The notes under the pieces were generated by a model. It saw nothing but the letters and a program-made list of their open reading frames with translations. It was not told the origin of the DNA and did not search any database. Position numbers and translations under genes: made by a program. This document shows positions 1-10,995 of a DNA stretch of 64,000 nt, in pieces. The DNA is taken from assembly GCF_003252725.1 (NCBI RefSeq), contig NZ_QEPO01000001.1, positions 186,001 to 250,000 of the forward strand, in the 5' to 3' direction. How positions within the stretch are numbered: position 1 is the stretch's first letter; each line of letters opens with the position of its first letter. This stretch comes from Haemophilus parainfluenzae. Lineage in GTDB: Bacteria; Pseudomonadota; Gammaproteobacteria; Enterobacterales; Pasteurellaceae.

Positions 1-438
1 CATCGTGCAGATGTGAATGCAAAATTAATGTCTGCTTTCCAATTAAATGGGATTTGCGATACCTATAACTGGTCTGAAGCCATCAAAATGTTACGTGAAA
101 AACGTGTGGTGATTTTCTCAGCGGGAACGGGGAGCCCGTTCTTTACTACAGATTCTGCTGCATGCTTGCGTGGTATTGAAATTGAAGCGGATATCGTGTT
201 AAAAGCGACCAAAGTTGATGGCGTGTATGATTGCGATCCTGCAAAAAATCCTAATGCAAAGCTATACCATAAATTATCTTATGCAGAAGTAATTGATAAA
301 GAATTAAAAGTAATGGATTTAGCTGCGTTCACACTCGCTCGTGACCACGGTATGCCAATTCGTGTATTTAATATGTGTAAACCCGGTGCATTACGCCAAG
401 TGGTACTAGGTACAGAAGAAGGCACAACGATTAGTTAA
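1..438 (+). CDS. pyrH: UMP kinase, 3' part (5' end outside window)
   Basis: Phosphorylates UMP to UDP with ATP in the cytoplasm, the first committed step from UMP to UTP/CTP. The reading frame is open from base 1, so the first internal GTG is not the start; about 145 C-terminal residues of a protein usually near 240 are present. Visible amino-acid-kinase features are [15 protein letters not shown] (the family's GTG.PFFTTD segment) and [13 protein letters not shown] in the nucleotide-binding half. The gene is followed by a hairpin terminator and then frr, the usual pyrH-frr order. The N-terminal half cannot be judged. Confidence 0.96.
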   Translation, partial: HRADVNAKLMSAFQLNGICDTYNWSEAIKMLREKRVVIFSAGTGSPFFTTDSAACLRGIEIEADIVLKATKVDGVYDCDPAKNPNAKLYHKLSYAEVIDKELKVMDLAAFTLARDHGMPIRVFNMCKPGALRQVVLGTEEGTTIS

Positions 439-456
439 TTTTTTCAAGAATAAAAT

Positions 457-481
457 GGCGAGAGATAATCTCGCCTTTTTT
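457..481 (+). terminator. Rho-independent terminator of pyrH
   Basis: Inverted repeat GGCGAGA (457-463) / TCTCGCC (469-475) with a 5-base loop, followed by six T. It lies 18 bases after the pyrH stop. Confidence 0.85.
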
Positions 482-562
482 ATGAATAAATTTATTCAAA
501 ACTCCCTAAAAATCCAGTAAAATCACTGTGTTTTATCTTTATTTATTAAAAAGGACAGATGA

Positions 563-1120
563 ATGATTAATGAAATCAAACAAGATGCTGAAGCTCGCAT
601 GGAAAAAAGCCTCGAAGCGTTGCGTGGGCATATTGCAAAAATCCGTACAGGCCGTGCACAACCAAGCTTATTAGATGCGATCCAAGTGGAATACTATGGC
701 GCAGCGACCCCACTTCGTCAATTAGCTAACGTTGTTGCAGAAGATGCGCGTACTTTAGCGGTAACAGTATTTGACCGTGCTTTAATCAGTGCAGTAGAAA
801 AAGCAATTTTAACGTCTGATTTAGGTTTAAACCCATCTTCAGCAGGTACAACAATTCGTGTGCCTCTTCCTCCATTAACTGAAGAACGTCGTCGTGATTT
901 AATCAAAATCGTAAAAAGCGAAGGTGAACAAGGTAAAGTGGCGATTCGTAACGTTCGCCGTGATGCAAATGATAAAATCAAGGCATTATTAAAAGACAAA
1001 GAAATCAGCGAAAACGATCAACACAAAGCAGAAGAAATCATTCAAAAAGTCACTGATAGTTATATCAAAAAAGTGGATGAGATCTTAGCAGATAAAGAAA
1101 AAGAATTAATGGATTTCTAA
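563..1120 (+). CDS. frr: Ribosome recycling factor
   Basis: Splits post-termination ribosomes together with EF-G, recycling subunits and mRNA. At 185 aa it has the standard family length. The signature [11 protein letters not shown] (about residues 28-38) and the [14 protein letters not shown] segment near residue 100 are diagnostic, and the C-terminal half is helical and rich in Lys/Glu, as expected for the three-helix bundle. The start is the ATG preceded by AAGGA at 551-555. It sits between the pyrH terminator and its own hairpin, so it is probably transcribed as a short unit. Confidence 0.97.
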   Translation: MINEIKQDAEARMEKSLEALRGHIAKIRTGRAQPSLLDAIQVEYYGAATPLRQLANVVAEDARTLAVTVFDRALISAVEKAILTSDLGLNPSSAGTTIRVPLPPLTEERRRDLIKIVKSEGEQGKVAIRNVRRDANDKIKALLKDKEISENDQHKAEEIIQKVTDSYIKKVDEILADKEKELMDF

Positions 1121-1138
1121 TTGTCGAGCCATGTTTTG

Positions 1139-1165
1139 GGGCAGACCAAGTGTCTGCCCTTGTTC
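1139..1165 (+). terminator. Hairpin after frr
   Basis: GGGCAGAC (1139-1146) / GTCTGCCC (1152-1159) with a CAAGT loop. The T-tract is weak (TTGTTCTATT), so termination may be partial. Confidence 0.6.
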
Positions 1166-1209
1166 TATTCTGATAAAAAAATAAAAGCACAAAGTGCGGT
1201 CGAAATTTT

Positions 1210-2409
1210 ATGCAAAAACAAAATCTTGTTATTTTAGGATCAACCGGTTCTATTGGTCATAGCACCCTTTCTGTTATCGAACATAATCCTGACAAATACC
1301 ATGCCTTTGCGTTAGTGGGGGACAAAAATGTTGAGACGATGTTTGAACAATGCGTGAAATTTCAACCGCACTTTGCTGCATTAGATGACGAAAATGCAGC
1401 AAAGGTATTGCGAGAAAAATTAGCTTCACACCACATTAAAACGGAAGTCTTAGCTGGACAGAAAGCCATTTGTGAGCTGTCAGCACATCCAGATGCCGAT
1501 CAAGTTATGGCAGCCATTGTTGGGGCAGCTGGATTACTACCGACTCTTTCGGCGGTAAAAGCGAGTAAGAAAGTTTTACTTGCAAATAAAGAATCATTAG
1601 TGACTTGTGGTCAGATCTTTATTGATGCAGTGAAACAGTCAAAAGCAAAATTATTGCCTGTCGATAGCGAACATAACGCGATTTTTCAATCCTTACCGCC
1701 TGAAGCACAAGAAAAGGTTGGATTCTGTCCCTTAAAAGAATTGGGCGTCAGTAAAATTGTCTTAACAGGTTCTGGTGGGCCTTTCCGTTATACGCCATTA
1801 AACGAGTTTGAATCTATTACGCCAGAACAAGCTGTTGCTCATCCAAACTGGTCAATGGGCAAAAAAATCTCTGTGGATTCTGCCACGATGATGAATAAAG
1901 GTTTAGAGTATATTGAGGCGCGCTGGCTCTTCAATGCATCGGCTGATGAAATGGAAGTGATTATTCATCCTCAATCTATTATTCATTCGATGGTGCGTTA
2001 TGTCGATGGCTCGGTCATTGCTCAAATGGGCAATCCGGATATGAGAACGCCCATTGCGGAAACCATGGCTTATCCAAATCGTACCGTAAGTGGTGTGGAA
2101 CCATTAGACTTCTTTAAAATCAAAGAATTGACATTTATTGAGCCTGATTTTAATCGTTATCCAAATTTAAAATTAGCGATCGATGCGTTTGCAGAAGGGC
2201 AGTATGCGACAACTGCAATGAATGCGGCAAACGAAATTGCCGTACAAGCCTTTTTAGATGGCTATATTAAATTTATGGATATTGCAAAAATTAACCAAGC
2301 ATCGGTTGAGCACATGCCATCTTCTGCCATTTCAAGCATTGATGATGTATTAGCCGTAGATAAGCAAGCCCGTGAATTAGCCGATTCGCTGATTAAAAAG
2401 TTGATGTAG
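1210..2409 (+). CDS. ispC: 1-deoxy-D-xylulose 5-phosphate reductoisomerase
   Basis: Converts DXP to methylerythritol 4-phosphate with NADPH, the committed step of the MEP isoprenoid pathway. The NADPH-binding GSTGSIG is at residues 10-16. The metal/substrate motif DSEHN is at 152-156, with D152 and E154 the expected metal ligands, and [20 protein letters not shown] follows in the middle of the protein. At 399 aa it is full length. No good Shine-Dalgarno is visible; a USS occupies 1192-1200, just upstream of the ATG. It feeds isopentenyl units to the next gene, uppS. Confidence 0.97.
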   Translation: MQKQNLVILGSTGSIGHSTLSVIEHNPDKYHAFALVGDKNVETMFEQCVKFQPHFAALDDENAAKVLREKLASHHIKTEVLAGQKAICELSAHPDADQVMAAIVGAAGLLPTLSAVKASKKVLLANKESLVTCGQIFIDAVKQSKAKLLPVDSEHNAIFQSLPPEAQEKVGFCPLKELGVSKIVLTGSGGPFRYTPLNEFESITPEQAVAHPNWSMGKKISVDSATMMNKGLEYIEARWLFNASADEMEVIIHPQSIIHSMVRYVDGSVIAQMGNPDMRTPIAETMAYPNRTVSGVEPLDFFKIKELTFIEPDFNRYPNLKLAIDAFAEGQYATTAMNAANEIAVQAFLDGYIKFMDIAKINQASVEHMPSSAISSIDDVLAVDKQARELADSLIKKLM

Positions 2410-2449
2410 AATACGCAAAAGTGCGGTCATAAAATCCGAATATTTTAGA

Positions 2450-3169
2450 ATGAAAGAACTTGATAACAATAATATCCCCGAACATGTTGCCATTATTATG
2501 GATGGCAATGGGCGTTGGGCGAAACAACAAAATAAGTTGCGTATTTTTGGCCATACAAATGGTGTGGCGGCAGTGCGTCGTGCGGTGAGTTATGCACGAC
2601 AAACTGGCGTTAAATTTTTGACGTTATATGCATTTAGCAGCGAAAACTGGAATCGTCCCGAGCAAGAAGTAAGCGCATTAATGACGCTTTTTATGCAGGC
2701 ACTTGATCGAGAAGTTAAAAAATTACACAAAAACAATATTCGTCTAAAGATTATCGGTGATGTTTCTCGTTTTAGTGAGAAATTGCAAGAGAAGATCGCA
2801 AAAGCAGAAAATTTAACAGAAAATAATACCGCACTGACTTTAAATATTGCGGCGAATTACGGTGGTTGTTGGGATATTGTTCAAGCGACTCAACAACTCG
2901 CTGAAAAAGTAAAAAATAATGAGATTTTGGTGAGTGATATTAATGAATCACTTTTCCAGCAACATTTAGTTACACAAGATGAACCGCCTGTCGATTTACT
3001 AATTCGCACAAGCGGTGAGCAACGCATTAGTAATTTCTTGCTTTGGCAAATTGCATATGCGGAATTGTGTTTTTTAGATGTGCTTTGGCCAGATTTTAGT
3101 GAAAAAGATTTTAATCAGGCAATTGCCTGCTATCAACAACGTCATCGCCGTTTTGGCGGGACAGAATAA
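2450..3169 (+). CDS. uppS: Undecaprenyl diphosphate synthase
   Basis: cis-Prenyltransferase that adds eight isopentenyl units to farnesyl diphosphate, making the C55 carrier lipid for peptidoglycan and O-antigen. [10 protein letters not shown] starts at residue 15, with D18 the catalytic Mg-binding Asp. The second signature [15 protein letters not shown] is near residue 183. At 239 aa it is slightly shorter than the E. coli enzyme. It lies 40 bases after ispC and 11 before cdsA, inside the conserved envelope operon. A USS at 2419 sits in the upstream gap and no strong ribosome-binding site is seen. Confidence 0.96.
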   Translation: MKELDNNNIPEHVAIIMDGNGRWAKQQNKLRIFGHTNGVAAVRRAVSYARQTGVKFLTLYAFSSENWNRPEQEVSALMTLFMQALDREVKKLHKNNIRLKIIGDVSRFSEKLQEKIAKAENLTENNTALTLNIAANYGGCWDIVQATQQLAEKVKNNEILVSDINESLFQQHLVTQDEPPVDLLIRTSGEQRISNFLLWQIAYAELCFLDVLWPDFSEKDFNQAIACYQQRHRRFGGTE

Positions 3170-3180
3170 GCGGAGAACTT

Positions 3181-4047
3181 ATGCTTAAAGAACGTGTATT
3201 ATCAGCCATTGTGTTGATTGCTTTGGTATTATGTGCCTTGTTCTTATTTACCCCATTTTATTTTGCCCTAGCCTTAGGCTTTGTGGCGACGCTTGGTATT
3301 TGGGAGTGGGCTCAATTTGCTCGTTTTAAAAATCCTTTAGCACGCCTTTGTATTGCGGCGTTTTTAGGCGCATTTATTTTCCTTTGGCTTTATAACGAAG
3401 GGAATTATTTAGATGCGGGGCGAGTGTTTGAAAACTACTTACCGCTTTTATTGCTAAACTCTGTCGGTTGGTGGGTACTTGCATTGGTGTTAGTGGTGAC
3501 TTATCCAAGCTCAGCGAAGTTTTGGGGTAAAAATATTCCTTTGCAACTTCTATTTGCGTTTTCTACGTTGATTCCCTTTGTTGCCGCTGTCTTACGTTTA
3601 CGTTTAGATAATTATACTGCTGATCCTCATCATGGTTTATTCTTATTGCTCTATGTATTTGTATTAGTATGGGCTGCTGACTCAGGTGCATATTTTGCCG
3701 GACGAGCCTTTGGTAAGCACAAACTTGCGCCGAAAGTATCACCAGGAAAAACATGGCAAGGCGTATTTGGGGGCATGATCACTGCAGCGGTATTGGCGTT
3801 TGTATTTATTCATTTTTCAGGTGAAACTTTATTAGGTAGCCGTGCAATGGGCGGTTTTGTTGTGCTTTCTGTGGCAACTGTGGCTATTTCTGTATTAGGT
3901 GATTTAGCCGAAAGTATGTTTAAACGTGAATCAGGCATTAAAGACAGTAGTCAATTAATTCCAGGTCATGGCGGTATTTTAGATCGTATTGATAGCTTAA
4001 CAGCCGCAGTACCATTCTTCACATACTTCTATTTCTTTGTATTATAG
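3181..4047 (+). CDS. cdsA: Phosphatidate cytidylyltransferase
   Basis: Integral inner-membrane enzyme making CDP-diacylglycerol from phosphatidate and CTP, the branch-point lipid precursor. The 288 aa are dominated by hydrophobic helices. The family signature is at the C-terminal end: KVSPGKTWQG, then LGDLAESMFKRESGIKD and PGHGGILDRIDS with the metal-binding Asp residues. The ribosome-binding site is GGAG, a few bases before the ATG. It is tightly spaced with uppS and rseP, so co-transcription is likely. Confidence 0.96.
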   Translation: MLKERVLSAIVLIALVLCALFLFTPFYFALALGFVATLGIWEWAQFARFKNPLARLCIAAFLGAFIFLWLYNEGNYLDAGRVFENYLPLLLLNSVGWWVLALVLVVTYPSSAKFWGKNIPLQLLFAFSTLIPFVAAVLRLRLDNYTADPHHGLFLLLYVFVLVWAADSGAYFAGRAFGKHKLAPKVSPGKTWQGVFGGMITAAVLAFVFIHFSGETLLGSRAMGGFVVLSVATVAISVLGDLAESMFKRESGIKDSSQLIPGHGGILDRIDSLTAAVPFFTYFYFFVL

Positions 4048-4055
4048 GATAGAAC

Positions 4056-5387
4056 ATGTCGTTTTTGTGGTCGCTAGGCTCATTTATTGTTGCAATTGCC
4101 GTGCTGGTTGCCGTACACGAATACGGCCATTTTTGGGCGGCAAGAAAGTGTGGTATTAAAGTTCATCGTTTTTCGATTGGCTTTGGTAAAGTGATTTGGC
4201 GACGCACAGATAAATTAGGCACCGAATTTGCTATTTCAGCCATTCCGCTTGGTGGTTATGTCAAAATGCTTGATGGACGAAATGAAGACGTTCCAGCAGA
4301 ATTAAAATCGCAGGCATTTGAAAGCAAATCGGTAGCTCAACGTGCTTTTGTGATTGCTGCAGGTCCCCTTGCTAATTTTATTTTTGCGATTTTGGCATAT
4401 TGGGTGATTTATTCTGTTGGGATTCCGAGTGTTAAACCGGTCATTGAAAATGTCACGCCAAATTCTCCCGCTGCGATGGCTCAAATTGAACCGAATAGCC
4501 AGATTTTAGCAATTGATGGAAAGAATGCACCCGATTGGGAAACCATTAATTTATTGCTCACTGATAAGTTAGGTTCTGATTCGGTTGAACTCACATTAAC
4601 ACCTTTTGGTGAAGAGCAACCTTATCAACGAACCATTAATCTGCAAAATTGGACATTTGAACCAGATAAAGAAACATCATTTGAAACACTAGGGATCAAT
4701 CCCGTTTCAAGTAAAGTGGAGATGACATTATCAAAAGTAGTGGAAAACTCACCAGCAGAAAAAGCAGGCTTGTTAATTGGCGATAAAATTTTAGCAGAAA
4801 ATTCGACCGCACTTGATTGGAAAGCTTTTGTTGCACTGGTGCAACAAGGTCAACCTTTTACAATCAAGGTCGAACGTAGTCAAGAAATTTTTGACAAAAT
4901 CTTGCAACCGGAGAAGAATCAAGATGGTAAATGGTTTGTTGGGTTAAGTCCGACGTTCTTAAAAGTTGGCGAACAGTATCGAACTGAATTAAAATATGGT
5001 ATTCTTGATGCCCTACAAAAAGGTGTGGAAAAGACAGGCCAAATTTCGTGGTTTATTGTGAAGGCAATCGGGAAATTGTTTAGTGGAGAGCTTTCATTTT
5101 CCAGTTTGGCTGGGCCAATTTCAATTGCCCAAGGTGCAGGCGCATCTTCTAACGCTGGCGTGATTTATTTCTTAAGTTTTCTCGCGTTAATCAGTGTTAA
5201 TTTAGGCATAATGAATTTATTTCCGTTGCCAGTTTTAGATGGTGGACATCTCGTATTTTTGGCGGCGGAAGCTATCAAAGGAAAACCTGTTTCAGAACGG
5301 GTACAAAATTTAAGTTATCGTATAGGGCTCACAATCTTGTTAATTCAAACAATTTTTGTGCTTTTTAATGATTTCTTACGTTTATAA
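4056..5387 (+). CDS. rseP: Site-2 intramembrane zinc protease RseP
   Basis: Inner-membrane metalloprotease that cuts the anti-sigma factor RseA after DegS, releasing sigma-E, and clears signal-peptide remnants. HEYGH at residues 21-25 supplies the zinc ligands and catalytic Glu; LDGGH near residue 395 supplies the third ligand. Two PDZ domains lie between (about 115-300), and the last helices end at 443 aa. AGGATAG precedes the ATG. The position directly upstream of bamA is conserved and fits its role in outer-membrane stress control. Confidence 0.96.
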   Translation: MSFLWSLGSFIVAIAVLVAVHEYGHFWAARKCGIKVHRFSIGFGKVIWRRTDKLGTEFAISAIPLGGYVKMLDGRNEDVPAELKSQAFESKSVAQRAFVIAAGPLANFIFAILAYWVIYSVGIPSVKPVIENVTPNSPAAMAQIEPNSQILAIDGKNAPDWETINLLLTDKLGSDSVELTLTPFGEEQPYQRTINLQNWTFEPDKETSFETLGINPVSSKVEMTLSKVVENSPAEKAGLLIGDKILAENSTALDWKAFVALVQQGQPFTIKVERSQEIFDKILQPEKNQDGKWFVGLSPTFLKVGEQYRTELKYGILDALQKGVEKTGQISWFIVKAIGKLFSGELSFSSLAGPISIAQGAGASSNAGVIYFLSFLALISVNLGIMNLFPLPVLDGGHLVFLAAEAIKGKPVSERVQNLSYRIGLTILLIQTIFVLFNDFLRL

Positions 5388-5413
5388 CTATTGTTTTTTA
5401 TAGGATAAAGTCG

Positions 5414-7792
5414 ATGAAAAAACTTCTAATCGCAAGTTTATTATTCGGTACTACAACGAGTGTATTTGCGGCACCATTTGTAGCAAAAGACATTCGTGTT
5501 GACGGTGCTCAAGGAGACTTAGAACAGCAAATTCTAGCAAGCCTTCCTGTTCGTAGTGGTCAGCGTGTAACGGATAAAGATGTAGCCAATATTGTACGTT
5601 CATTATTCGTAAGTGGACAGTTTGATGATGTTAAAGCTTTCCAAGATGGCGACGCATTAGTTGTGAGCGTTATTGCGAAACCAATCATTTCTGAAGTGAA
5701 TATTAAAGGTAACTCAGTTATTCCAACAGAAGCATTAAAACAAAACCTTGATGCAAATGGTTTCAAAAGTGGTGATGTCTTAAATCGTGCGAAATTAGAA
5801 GAGTTTGCGAAAACCTTAAGAGAACATTATAAGAGTATAGGTCGTTATAATGCGAAAGTTGATCCGATTGTGACAACTTTACCAAATAACCGCGCAGAAA
5901 TTACACTTCAAATTGATGAAGATGATACGGCAAAACTTCGTTCTGTTACTTTTAATGGAAATGAAGCGATTTCTAGCAGTAAGTTACAAGAACAAATGGA
6001 GCTTCAACCAGATTCTTGGTGGAAACTTTGGGGTAATAAGTTTGATGGTTCTCAGTTTGACAAAGATATTCAAGCTATCCAAGACTACTACCAAAATAAT
6101 GGTTATGCCAAAGCCAGAGTGACAAAAACAGATGTTCAGTTAAATGAAGAGCATACAAAAGCAGATGTCACTATTGATGTAAGTGAAGGTGAAAAATACA
6201 ATTTAAGTTCTGCTCGTATCGTCGGTAACTTAGGTGGTATGGCTGATGAATTACAACCATTATTAGGTGAACTTCACTTAAATGATACATTCAGTCGTGC
6301 GGATGTGCAAAATGTTGAAAGCTTAATTAAAGATAAATTAGGTGAACGTGGTTACGGTAGTGCAACAGTGAATACTGTACCAACTTTTGATGACGCGAAT
6401 AAAACATTAGCATTAACCTTTGTGGTTGATGCGGGACGTCGTTTATCTGTTCGTCAAGTTCGCTTTGAAGGTAATACGGTTTCTGCAGATAGTACATTAC
6501 GTCAAGAAATGCGTCAGCAAGAAGGGACTTGGTATAACTCACAATTAGTTGAGTTAGGTAAAGTACGTTTAGATAGAACGGGTTTCTTTGAGAGTGTAGA
6601 AAATCGTGTTGAACCAATTCAAGGTTCTAATGATGAAGTCGATGTCGTATATAAAGTAAGAGAACGTAATACTGGTAGTATTAACTTTGGTATCGGTTAT
6701 GGTACAGAGAGTGGTATCAGCTATCAAGCAAGTGTGAAACAAGATAACTTCTTGGGAACGGGTGCAGCAGTAAGTTTAGCAGGTACCCGTAATGACTACG
6801 GTACAAGTGTAAACTTGGGTTATACAGAACCATACTTTACTAAAGATGGGGTAAGTTTAGGTGGAAACGTATTCTATGAAACTTACGATAACTCGAAAAG
6901 TGATACTTCATCAACCTATAAACGTACAACTTACGGTGGTAATGTCACATTGGGATTCCCTGTTAATGAGAACAACTCATATTATGTGGGATTAGGTTAT
7001 ACTTATAATAAAATCAGTAACTTCGCGTATGAATACAACCGTGATTTATACATGAAGTCAATGAATTTGACTGGAAACTCAATCAAAACTAATGATTTTG
7101 ATTTCTCATTTGGTTGGAACTACAACAGTCTAAACCGTGGCTATTTCCCAACTAAAGGGGTAAAAGCAAGTTTAGGTGGTCGTGTCACCATTCCAGGATC
7201 TGATAATAAGTATTATAAATTAAGCGCTGAGCTTCAAGGTTTCTACCCATTAGATCGTGATCATCGTTGGGTATTATCTGGAAAAGCAACCGCTTCTTAT
7301 GCAAATGGCTTAGGTGGTAAACGTGTACCGTTCTATCAACTTTATACGGCTGGTGGTATCGGTTCATTACGTGGCTTTGCTTACGGTGCGGTAGGTCCTA
7401 ATGCGATTTATCAAGACAAATATGGCCAATGGTATCAAAGTACTGATGTCGTTGGTGGTAACGCGATGGCTACAGCAAGTGTCGAACTTATTGTTCCAAC
7501 CCCATTTGTTGGAGATAAAAGCCAAAATAGCGTAAGAACCTCACTTTTCGTTGATGCAGCGAGCGTTTGGAATACAAAATGGAAATCAGATAAAGAAGGC
7601 TTAAAATCATCTCCGATTTATGCAACATTACCTGATTACAGTAAAGCAGGCCGAGTCCGTGCTTCAACTGGTGTTGCTTTCCAATGGCAATCACCAATTG
7701 GACCATTGGTATTCTCTTATGCGAAACCAATCAAAAAATATGAAAATGATGATGTAGAACAATTCCAATTCAGTATTGGTGGTTCTTTCTAA
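5414..7792 (+). CDS. bamA: Outer membrane protein assembly factor BamA
   Basis: Core of the BAM complex, which folds beta-barrel proteins into the outer membrane. It has a signal peptide of about 19 residues ending SVFA, five POTRA domains (about 22-420) and a 16-strand barrel to the end. The lid-loop motif RGF is in GSLRGFAYG near residue 650, and the protein ends GGSF with the expected terminal Phe. At 792 aa it is full length. Its lipoprotein partner bamE is at 32332-32745 and its chaperone skp is next downstream. Confidence 0.97.
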   Translation: MKKLLIASLLFGTTTSVFAAPFVAKDIRVDGAQGDLEQQILASLPVRSGQRVTDKDVANIVRSLFVSGQFDDVKAFQDGDALVVSVIAKPIISEVNIKGNSVIPTEALKQNLDANGFKSGDVLNRAKLEEFAKTLREHYKSIGRYNAKVDPIVTTLPNNRAEITLQIDEDDTAKLRSVTFNGNEAISSSKLQEQMELQPDSWWKLWGNKFDGSQFDKDIQAIQDYYQNNGYAKARVTKTDVQLNEEHTKADVTIDVSEGEKYNLSSARIVGNLGGMADELQPLLGELHLNDTFSRADVQNVESLIKDKLGERGYGSATVNTVPTFDDANKTLALTFVVDAGRRLSVRQVRFEGNTVSADSTLRQEMRQQEGTWYNSQLVELGKVRLDRTGFFESVENRVEPIQGSNDEVDVVYKVRERNTGSINFGIGYGTESGISYQASVKQDNFLGTGAAVSLAGTRNDYGTSVNLGYTEPYFTKDGVSLGGNVFYETYDNSKSDTSSTYKRTTYGGNVTLGFPVNENNSYYVGLGYTYNKISNFAYEYNRDLYMKSMNLTGNSIKTNDFDFSFGWNYNSLNRGYFPTKGVKASLGGRVTIPGSDNKYYKLSAELQGFYPLDRDHRWVLSGKATASYANGLGGKRVPFYQLYTAGGIGSLRGFAYGAVGPNAIYQDKYGQWYQSTDVVGGNAMATASVELIVPTPFVGDKSQNSVRTSLFVDAASVWNTKWKSDKEGLKSSPIYATLPDYSKAGRVRASTGVAFQWQSPIGPLVFSYAKPIKKYENDDVEQFQFSIGGSF

Positions 7793-7834
7793 TAAATTGA
7801 ACTTTTACGTTCTATTTAAGTCAAAATCTTCGTT

Positions 7835-7860
7835 CTGTGTCAGTGAGTTAGCTGGCACAG
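7835..7860 (+). other. Intercistronic hairpin between bamA and skp
   Basis: CTGTGTCAG (7835-7843) / CTGGCACAG (7852-7860), one G-U pair, 8-base loop. No T-tract follows, so it looks more like an mRNA processing or stability element, or a partial attenuator, than a full terminator. Confidence 0.5.
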
Positions 7861-7895
7861 GAATATTTACTAAACTAATTTAAGGAAATTCAAAT

Positions 7896-8504
7896 ATGAA
7901 AAACGTAGTAAAAGTTACCGCACTTTCTTTAGGTCTTGCACTTGCATCAGGTTTTGCTGCTGCAGATGAAAATATCGCATTCATCAACGCGGGTTACTTA
8001 TTCCAAAACCACCCAGATCGTCAAGCTGTAGCAGATAAGTTAGATGCAGAATTCAAACCAATGGCGGATAAACTTGCTGCAAGTAAGAAAGAAATTGATG
8101 ACAAAATCGTAGCATCTCGTAAAAAAGTAGAAGCAAAAGTTGCAGCTTTACAAAAAGATGCACCTCGTTTACGTCAAGCTGAAATTCAAAAACGCCAAGA
8201 AGAAATCACTAAATTTGGTTCAGATGAAGAAGCTGCATTAAATAAATTAATGCAAGAGCAAGATAAAAAAGTAGCAGAGTTCCAAGAGTTAAACGAAAAA
8301 CGTCAAACTGAAGAGCGTGGTAAATTATTAGAAAGCATTCAAGTTGCAACTAATAACTTAGCAAAAGCAAAAGGTTATACTTATGTTTTAGATGCTAACT
8401 CTGTCGTATTTGCAGTAGATGGTAAAGATATTACTGAAGAAGTATTAAAATCTATTCCGGCAACTGAAAAAGCAGCTCCAGCAAAAACTGAAGAGAAAAA
8501 ATAA
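7896..8504 (+). CDS. skp: Periplasmic chaperone Skp/OmpH
   Basis: Trimeric periplasmic holdase that binds unfolded outer-membrane proteins on their way to BamA. A signal peptide of about 23 residues (ending GFAAA) is followed by IAFINAGYLFQNHPDRQ, typical of the OmpH family. A long Lys/Glu/Gln-rich coiled coil (about 50-140) forms the tentacles. The 202 aa include an Ala/Lys/Glu-rich tail somewhat longer than in E. coli. AAGGAAATTCAAAT precedes the ATG. It lies 12 bases before lpxD. Confidence 0.95.
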   Translation: MKNVVKVTALSLGLALASGFAAADENIAFINAGYLFQNHPDRQAVADKLDAEFKPMADKLAASKKEIDDKIVASRKKVEAKVAALQKDAPRLRQAEIQKRQEEITKFGSDEEAALNKLMQEQDKKVAEFQELNEKRQTEERGKLLESIQVATNNLAKAKGYTYVLDANSVVFAVDGKDITEEVLKSIPATEKAAPAKTEEKK

Positions 8505-8516
8505 TAGGTTCTCATA

Positions 8517-9542
8517 ATGCAAAAATCCTATTCTTTACAGGAATTAGCAGCAAAAGTCGGCGGTACCCTTCGCGGTAACGCCGACGTTGTCGTTAATAAT
8601 ATTGCCGCATTGTCAAAAGCAGAACCTAACCAGCTTACCTTCATTTCTAATGCAAAATTCCGTCCTTTATTAGCCGAATCTAAAGCAGGTATTCTTGTCG
8701 TGTCAGAAGCAGATGTGGAATTTTGCTCCCCTGAAAGTAACTTACTTATCGTTAAAGATCCTTATGTTGCTTATGCCGTATTAGCTCAATATATGGATAC
8801 CACTCCGAAAGCTGCTCAAAATATCCACCCAAGTGCGGTTATTTCTGAAAAAGCTTCAATTGGTGAAAATGTATCAATTGGTGCAAATGCCGTTATTGAA
8901 GAAGGTGTTGTATTAGGCGATAACGTGATTATTGGCGCGGGTTGTTTTGTGGGTAAATTCACAAAAATTGGTGCAGGTACACAGCTTTGGGCAAACGTAA
9001 GCGTTTATCATGAAGTAGAAATTGGACAAAATTGCTTAATTCAATCAGGAGCAGTCATCGGTAGTGATGGTTTTGGTTATGCAAATGATCGTGGTCGCTG
9101 GGTGAAAATTCCACAAGTTGGTCAAGTGATCATTGGTAATAATGTCGAAATTGGTGCTTGCACTTGTATTGACCGTGGCGCCTTAGATGCGACAGTCATT
9201 GAAGATAACGTCATTATTGATAACCTTTGTCAAATTGCGCATAACGTTCATATCGGCACAGGTACAGCAGTAGCTGGCGGTGTCATTATGGCGGGTAGCC
9301 TAAAAGTGGGGCGTTATTGTTTAATTGGCGGAGCAAGTGTGATTAATGGTCACATGGAAATCTGCGATAAGGTAACAGTGACTGGTATGGGGATGGTAAT
9401 GCGTCCAATTACTGAACCAGGCGTTTACTCATCGGGTATCCCATTACAAACTAATAAAGAGTGGCGAAAAACAGCCGCACTTACCTTGGGGATTGATGGT
9501 ATGAATAAACGACTGAAAGCCCTTGAGAAAAAACTTGGCTAA
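8517..9542 (+). CDS. lpxD: UDP-3-O-(3-hydroxyacyl)glucosamine N-acyltransferase
   Basis: Third enzyme of lipid A synthesis; transfers the 3-hydroxyacyl chain from ACP to the 2-amino group. An N-terminal uridine-binding domain (about 1-100) is followed by left-handed beta-helix hexapeptide repeats ([16 protein letters not shown] and similar) and a C-terminal helix. [11 protein letters not shown] near residue 240 carries the catalytic His. At 341 aa it is normal length. The ribosome-binding site AGG is at 8507-8509. It is followed by a hairpin terminator before fabZ. Confidence 0.97.
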   Translation: MQKSYSLQELAAKVGGTLRGNADVVVNNIAALSKAEPNQLTFISNAKFRPLLAESKAGILVVSEADVEFCSPESNLLIVKDPYVAYAVLAQYMDTTPKAAQNIHPSAVISEKASIGENVSIGANAVIEEGVVLGDNVIIGAGCFVGKFTKIGAGTQLWANVSVYHEVEIGQNCLIQSGAVIGSDGFGYANDRGRWVKIPQVGQVIIGNNVEIGACTCIDRGALDATVIEDNVIIDNLCQIAHNVHIGTGTAVAGGVIMAGSLKVGRYCLIGGASVINGHMEICDKVTVTGMGMVMRPITEPGVYSSGIPLQTNKEWRKTAALTLGIDGMNKRLKALEKKLG

Positions 9543-9549
9543 GATTTTT

Positions 9550-9579
9550 AAAACGTACCCTAGGGTGCGTTTTATTTTT
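9550..9579 (+). terminator. Terminator after lpxD
   Basis: AAAACGTACCC / GGGTGCGTTTT (9550-9560, 9563-9573) with one G-U pair and a tight loop, then ATTTTT. A TATAAT at 9594-9599 further on could restart transcription for fabZ-lpxA, but no convincing -35 is seen. Confidence 0.7.
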
Positions 9580-9638
9580 ATACAGAAATATCGTATAATT
9601 CCAGTGTTTTATTATTATTTATTTTAAAGGTATTAGAC

Positions 9639-10088
9639 GTGTCAGAGAATCAAGTAAGTAAAGTAATTGAAGCAAAAGAAATTATGACCTTATTGCCACA
9701 TCGTTATCCATTTTTATTAGTGGATCGTGTGTTAGACTATAAAGAGGGTGAATGGTTAAAAGCAATTAAAAATATCAGCGTAAACGAACCTTGTTTTACC
9801 GGTCATTTCCCTGGGGAGCCAATTTTACCGGGTGTGTTAATTCTTGAAGCTTTGGCACAATCAATGGGGATCCTTGCATTTAAAACCCATGAACTAAAAG
9901 GTGGAGAATTATTCTATTTCGCAGGTATTGATGAAGCGCGTTTCAAACGCCCGGTATTACCTGGAGATCAAATGGAATTGAACGTTCAAGTGATTAAAGA
10001 ACGTCGTGGTATTACAGCATTCACGGGTATTGCAACCGTAAACGGTGAAGTAGCTTGTGAAGCCAAATTAATGTGTGCTCGTCGATAA
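9639..10088 (+). CDS. fabZ: 3-hydroxyacyl-ACP dehydratase FabZ
   Basis: Hot-dog-fold dehydratase of fatty acid elongation; it competes with LpxC/LpxD for 3-hydroxyacyl-ACP. The start is a GTG with AAAGG at 9626-9630. [12 protein letters not shown] is the N-terminal signature; the catalytic pair is H56 (TGHFPGEP) and E70 (LILEALAQ). At 149 aa it has standard length. The position between lpxD and lpxA is conserved and links phospholipid and lipid A supply. Confidence 0.97.
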   Translation: MSENQVSKVIEAKEIMTLLPHRYPFLLVDRVLDYKEGEWLKAIKNISVNEPCFTGHFPGEPILPGVLILEALAQSMGILAFKTHELKGGELFYFAGIDEARFKRPVLPGDQMELNVQVIKERRGITAFTGIATVNGEVACEAKLMCARR

Positions 10089-10111
10089 TTAAATAAAATT
10101 AAGGGGTAAGT

Positions 10112-10900
10112 ATGATCCACCCAAGTGCAAAAATTCACCCGACCGCGCTTGTCTCTGATGGCGCAGTTATTGGCGAAGATGTTGTTATCGGTCCTTTCTG
10201 TATTATTGAAGGGAGCGTTGAGATTAAAGCACGTACTGTTTTAAATTCTCACATTGTCGTGAAAGGCGATACCGTGATTGGTGAAGATAACCAGATTTAT
10301 CAATTTGCCAGCATTGGTGAAGTAAACCAAGATTTAAAATATAAGGGCGAAGCAACAAAAACCATTATTGGTAATGGAAACCGTATTCGTGAGCATGTGA
10401 CGATTCATCGCGGCACTATCCAAGGTGGTGGTGTAACACGTATTGGTAATAACAATTTACTCATGGTAAACGTACATGTTGCCCATGACTGCCAAATCAA
10501 AAATAACTGTATCTTAGCAAATAACGCAACACTTGCTGGTCATGTTGAATTAGATGATTTCGTAATTGTTGGTGGTATGTCTGCGATTCACCAATTTGTG
10601 ATCGTAGGGGCACACGTTATGCTAGGCGGTGGTTCTATGGTTAGCCAAGATGTGCCGCCTTATGTGATGGCTCAAGGTAACCATGCACAACCTTTCGGTG
10701 TTAACCTTGAAGGATTAAAACGTCGTGGTTTTGATAAACCAACCATGCACGCGATTCGTAACGTCTATAAAATGATTTACCGCAGTGGTAAAACCCTTGA
10801 AGAAGTGTTGCCTGAAATTGAACAAATTGCGCAAACAGAATCTGCAATTAGTTTCTTTGTGGAATTCTTCAAACGTTCTACTCGTGGCATTATTCGTTAA
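10112..10900 (+). CDS. lpxA: UDP-N-acetylglucosamine O-acyltransferase
   Basis: First enzyme of lipid A synthesis, transferring 3-hydroxyacyl from ACP to the 3-OH of UDP-GlcNAc. Left-handed beta-helix repeats fill residues 1-190. The catalytic His is H125 in NVHVAHDC, and a C-terminal helical part ([18 protein letters not shown]) follows. The 262 aa match the E. coli enzyme. AAGGGG is the ribosome-binding site. The gene ends before an inverted-USS terminator that separates it from lpxB. Confidence 0.97.
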   Translation: MIHPSAKIHPTALVSDGAVIGEDVVIGPFCIIEGSVEIKARTVLNSHIVVKGDTVIGEDNQIYQFASIGEVNQDLKYKGEATKTIIGNGNRIREHVTIHRGTIQGGGVTRIGNNNLLMVNVHVAHDCQIKNNCILANNATLAGHVELDDFVIVGGMSAIHQFVIVGAHVMLGGGSMVSQDVPPYVMAQGNHAQPFGVNLEGLKRRGFDKPTMHAIRNVYKMIYRSGKTLEEVLPEIEQIAQTESAISFFVEFFKRSTRGIIR

Positions 10901-10945
10901 TTAACGTTTCTTTTCTCGTTAAGAGAAAATGATGAATAACAAAGA

Positions 10946-10983
10946 GACCGCACTATGATTTGTTCAAAGTGCGGTCGTTTTTT
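10946..10983 (+). terminator. Terminator built from inverted USS, after lpxA
   Basis: GACCGCACT (10946-10954) / AGTGCGGTC (10968-10976) with a 13-base loop, then GTTTTTTT. The right arm is an exact USS and the left arm matches 8 of 9. It lies between lpxA and lpxB. Confidence 0.85.
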
Positions 10984-10995
10984 AAGGTAAATTTA

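Noticed and set aside
718-999. Minus-strand frame of 93 codons inside frr
   Set aside because: Antisense shadow of a well-conserved gene; low-complexity composition and no ribosome-binding site.
10960-10995. N-terminal extension of lpxB from a TTG
   Set aside because: It lies in the inverted-USS terminator hairpin; the ATG at 10996 has a ribosome-binding site and matches the family start.
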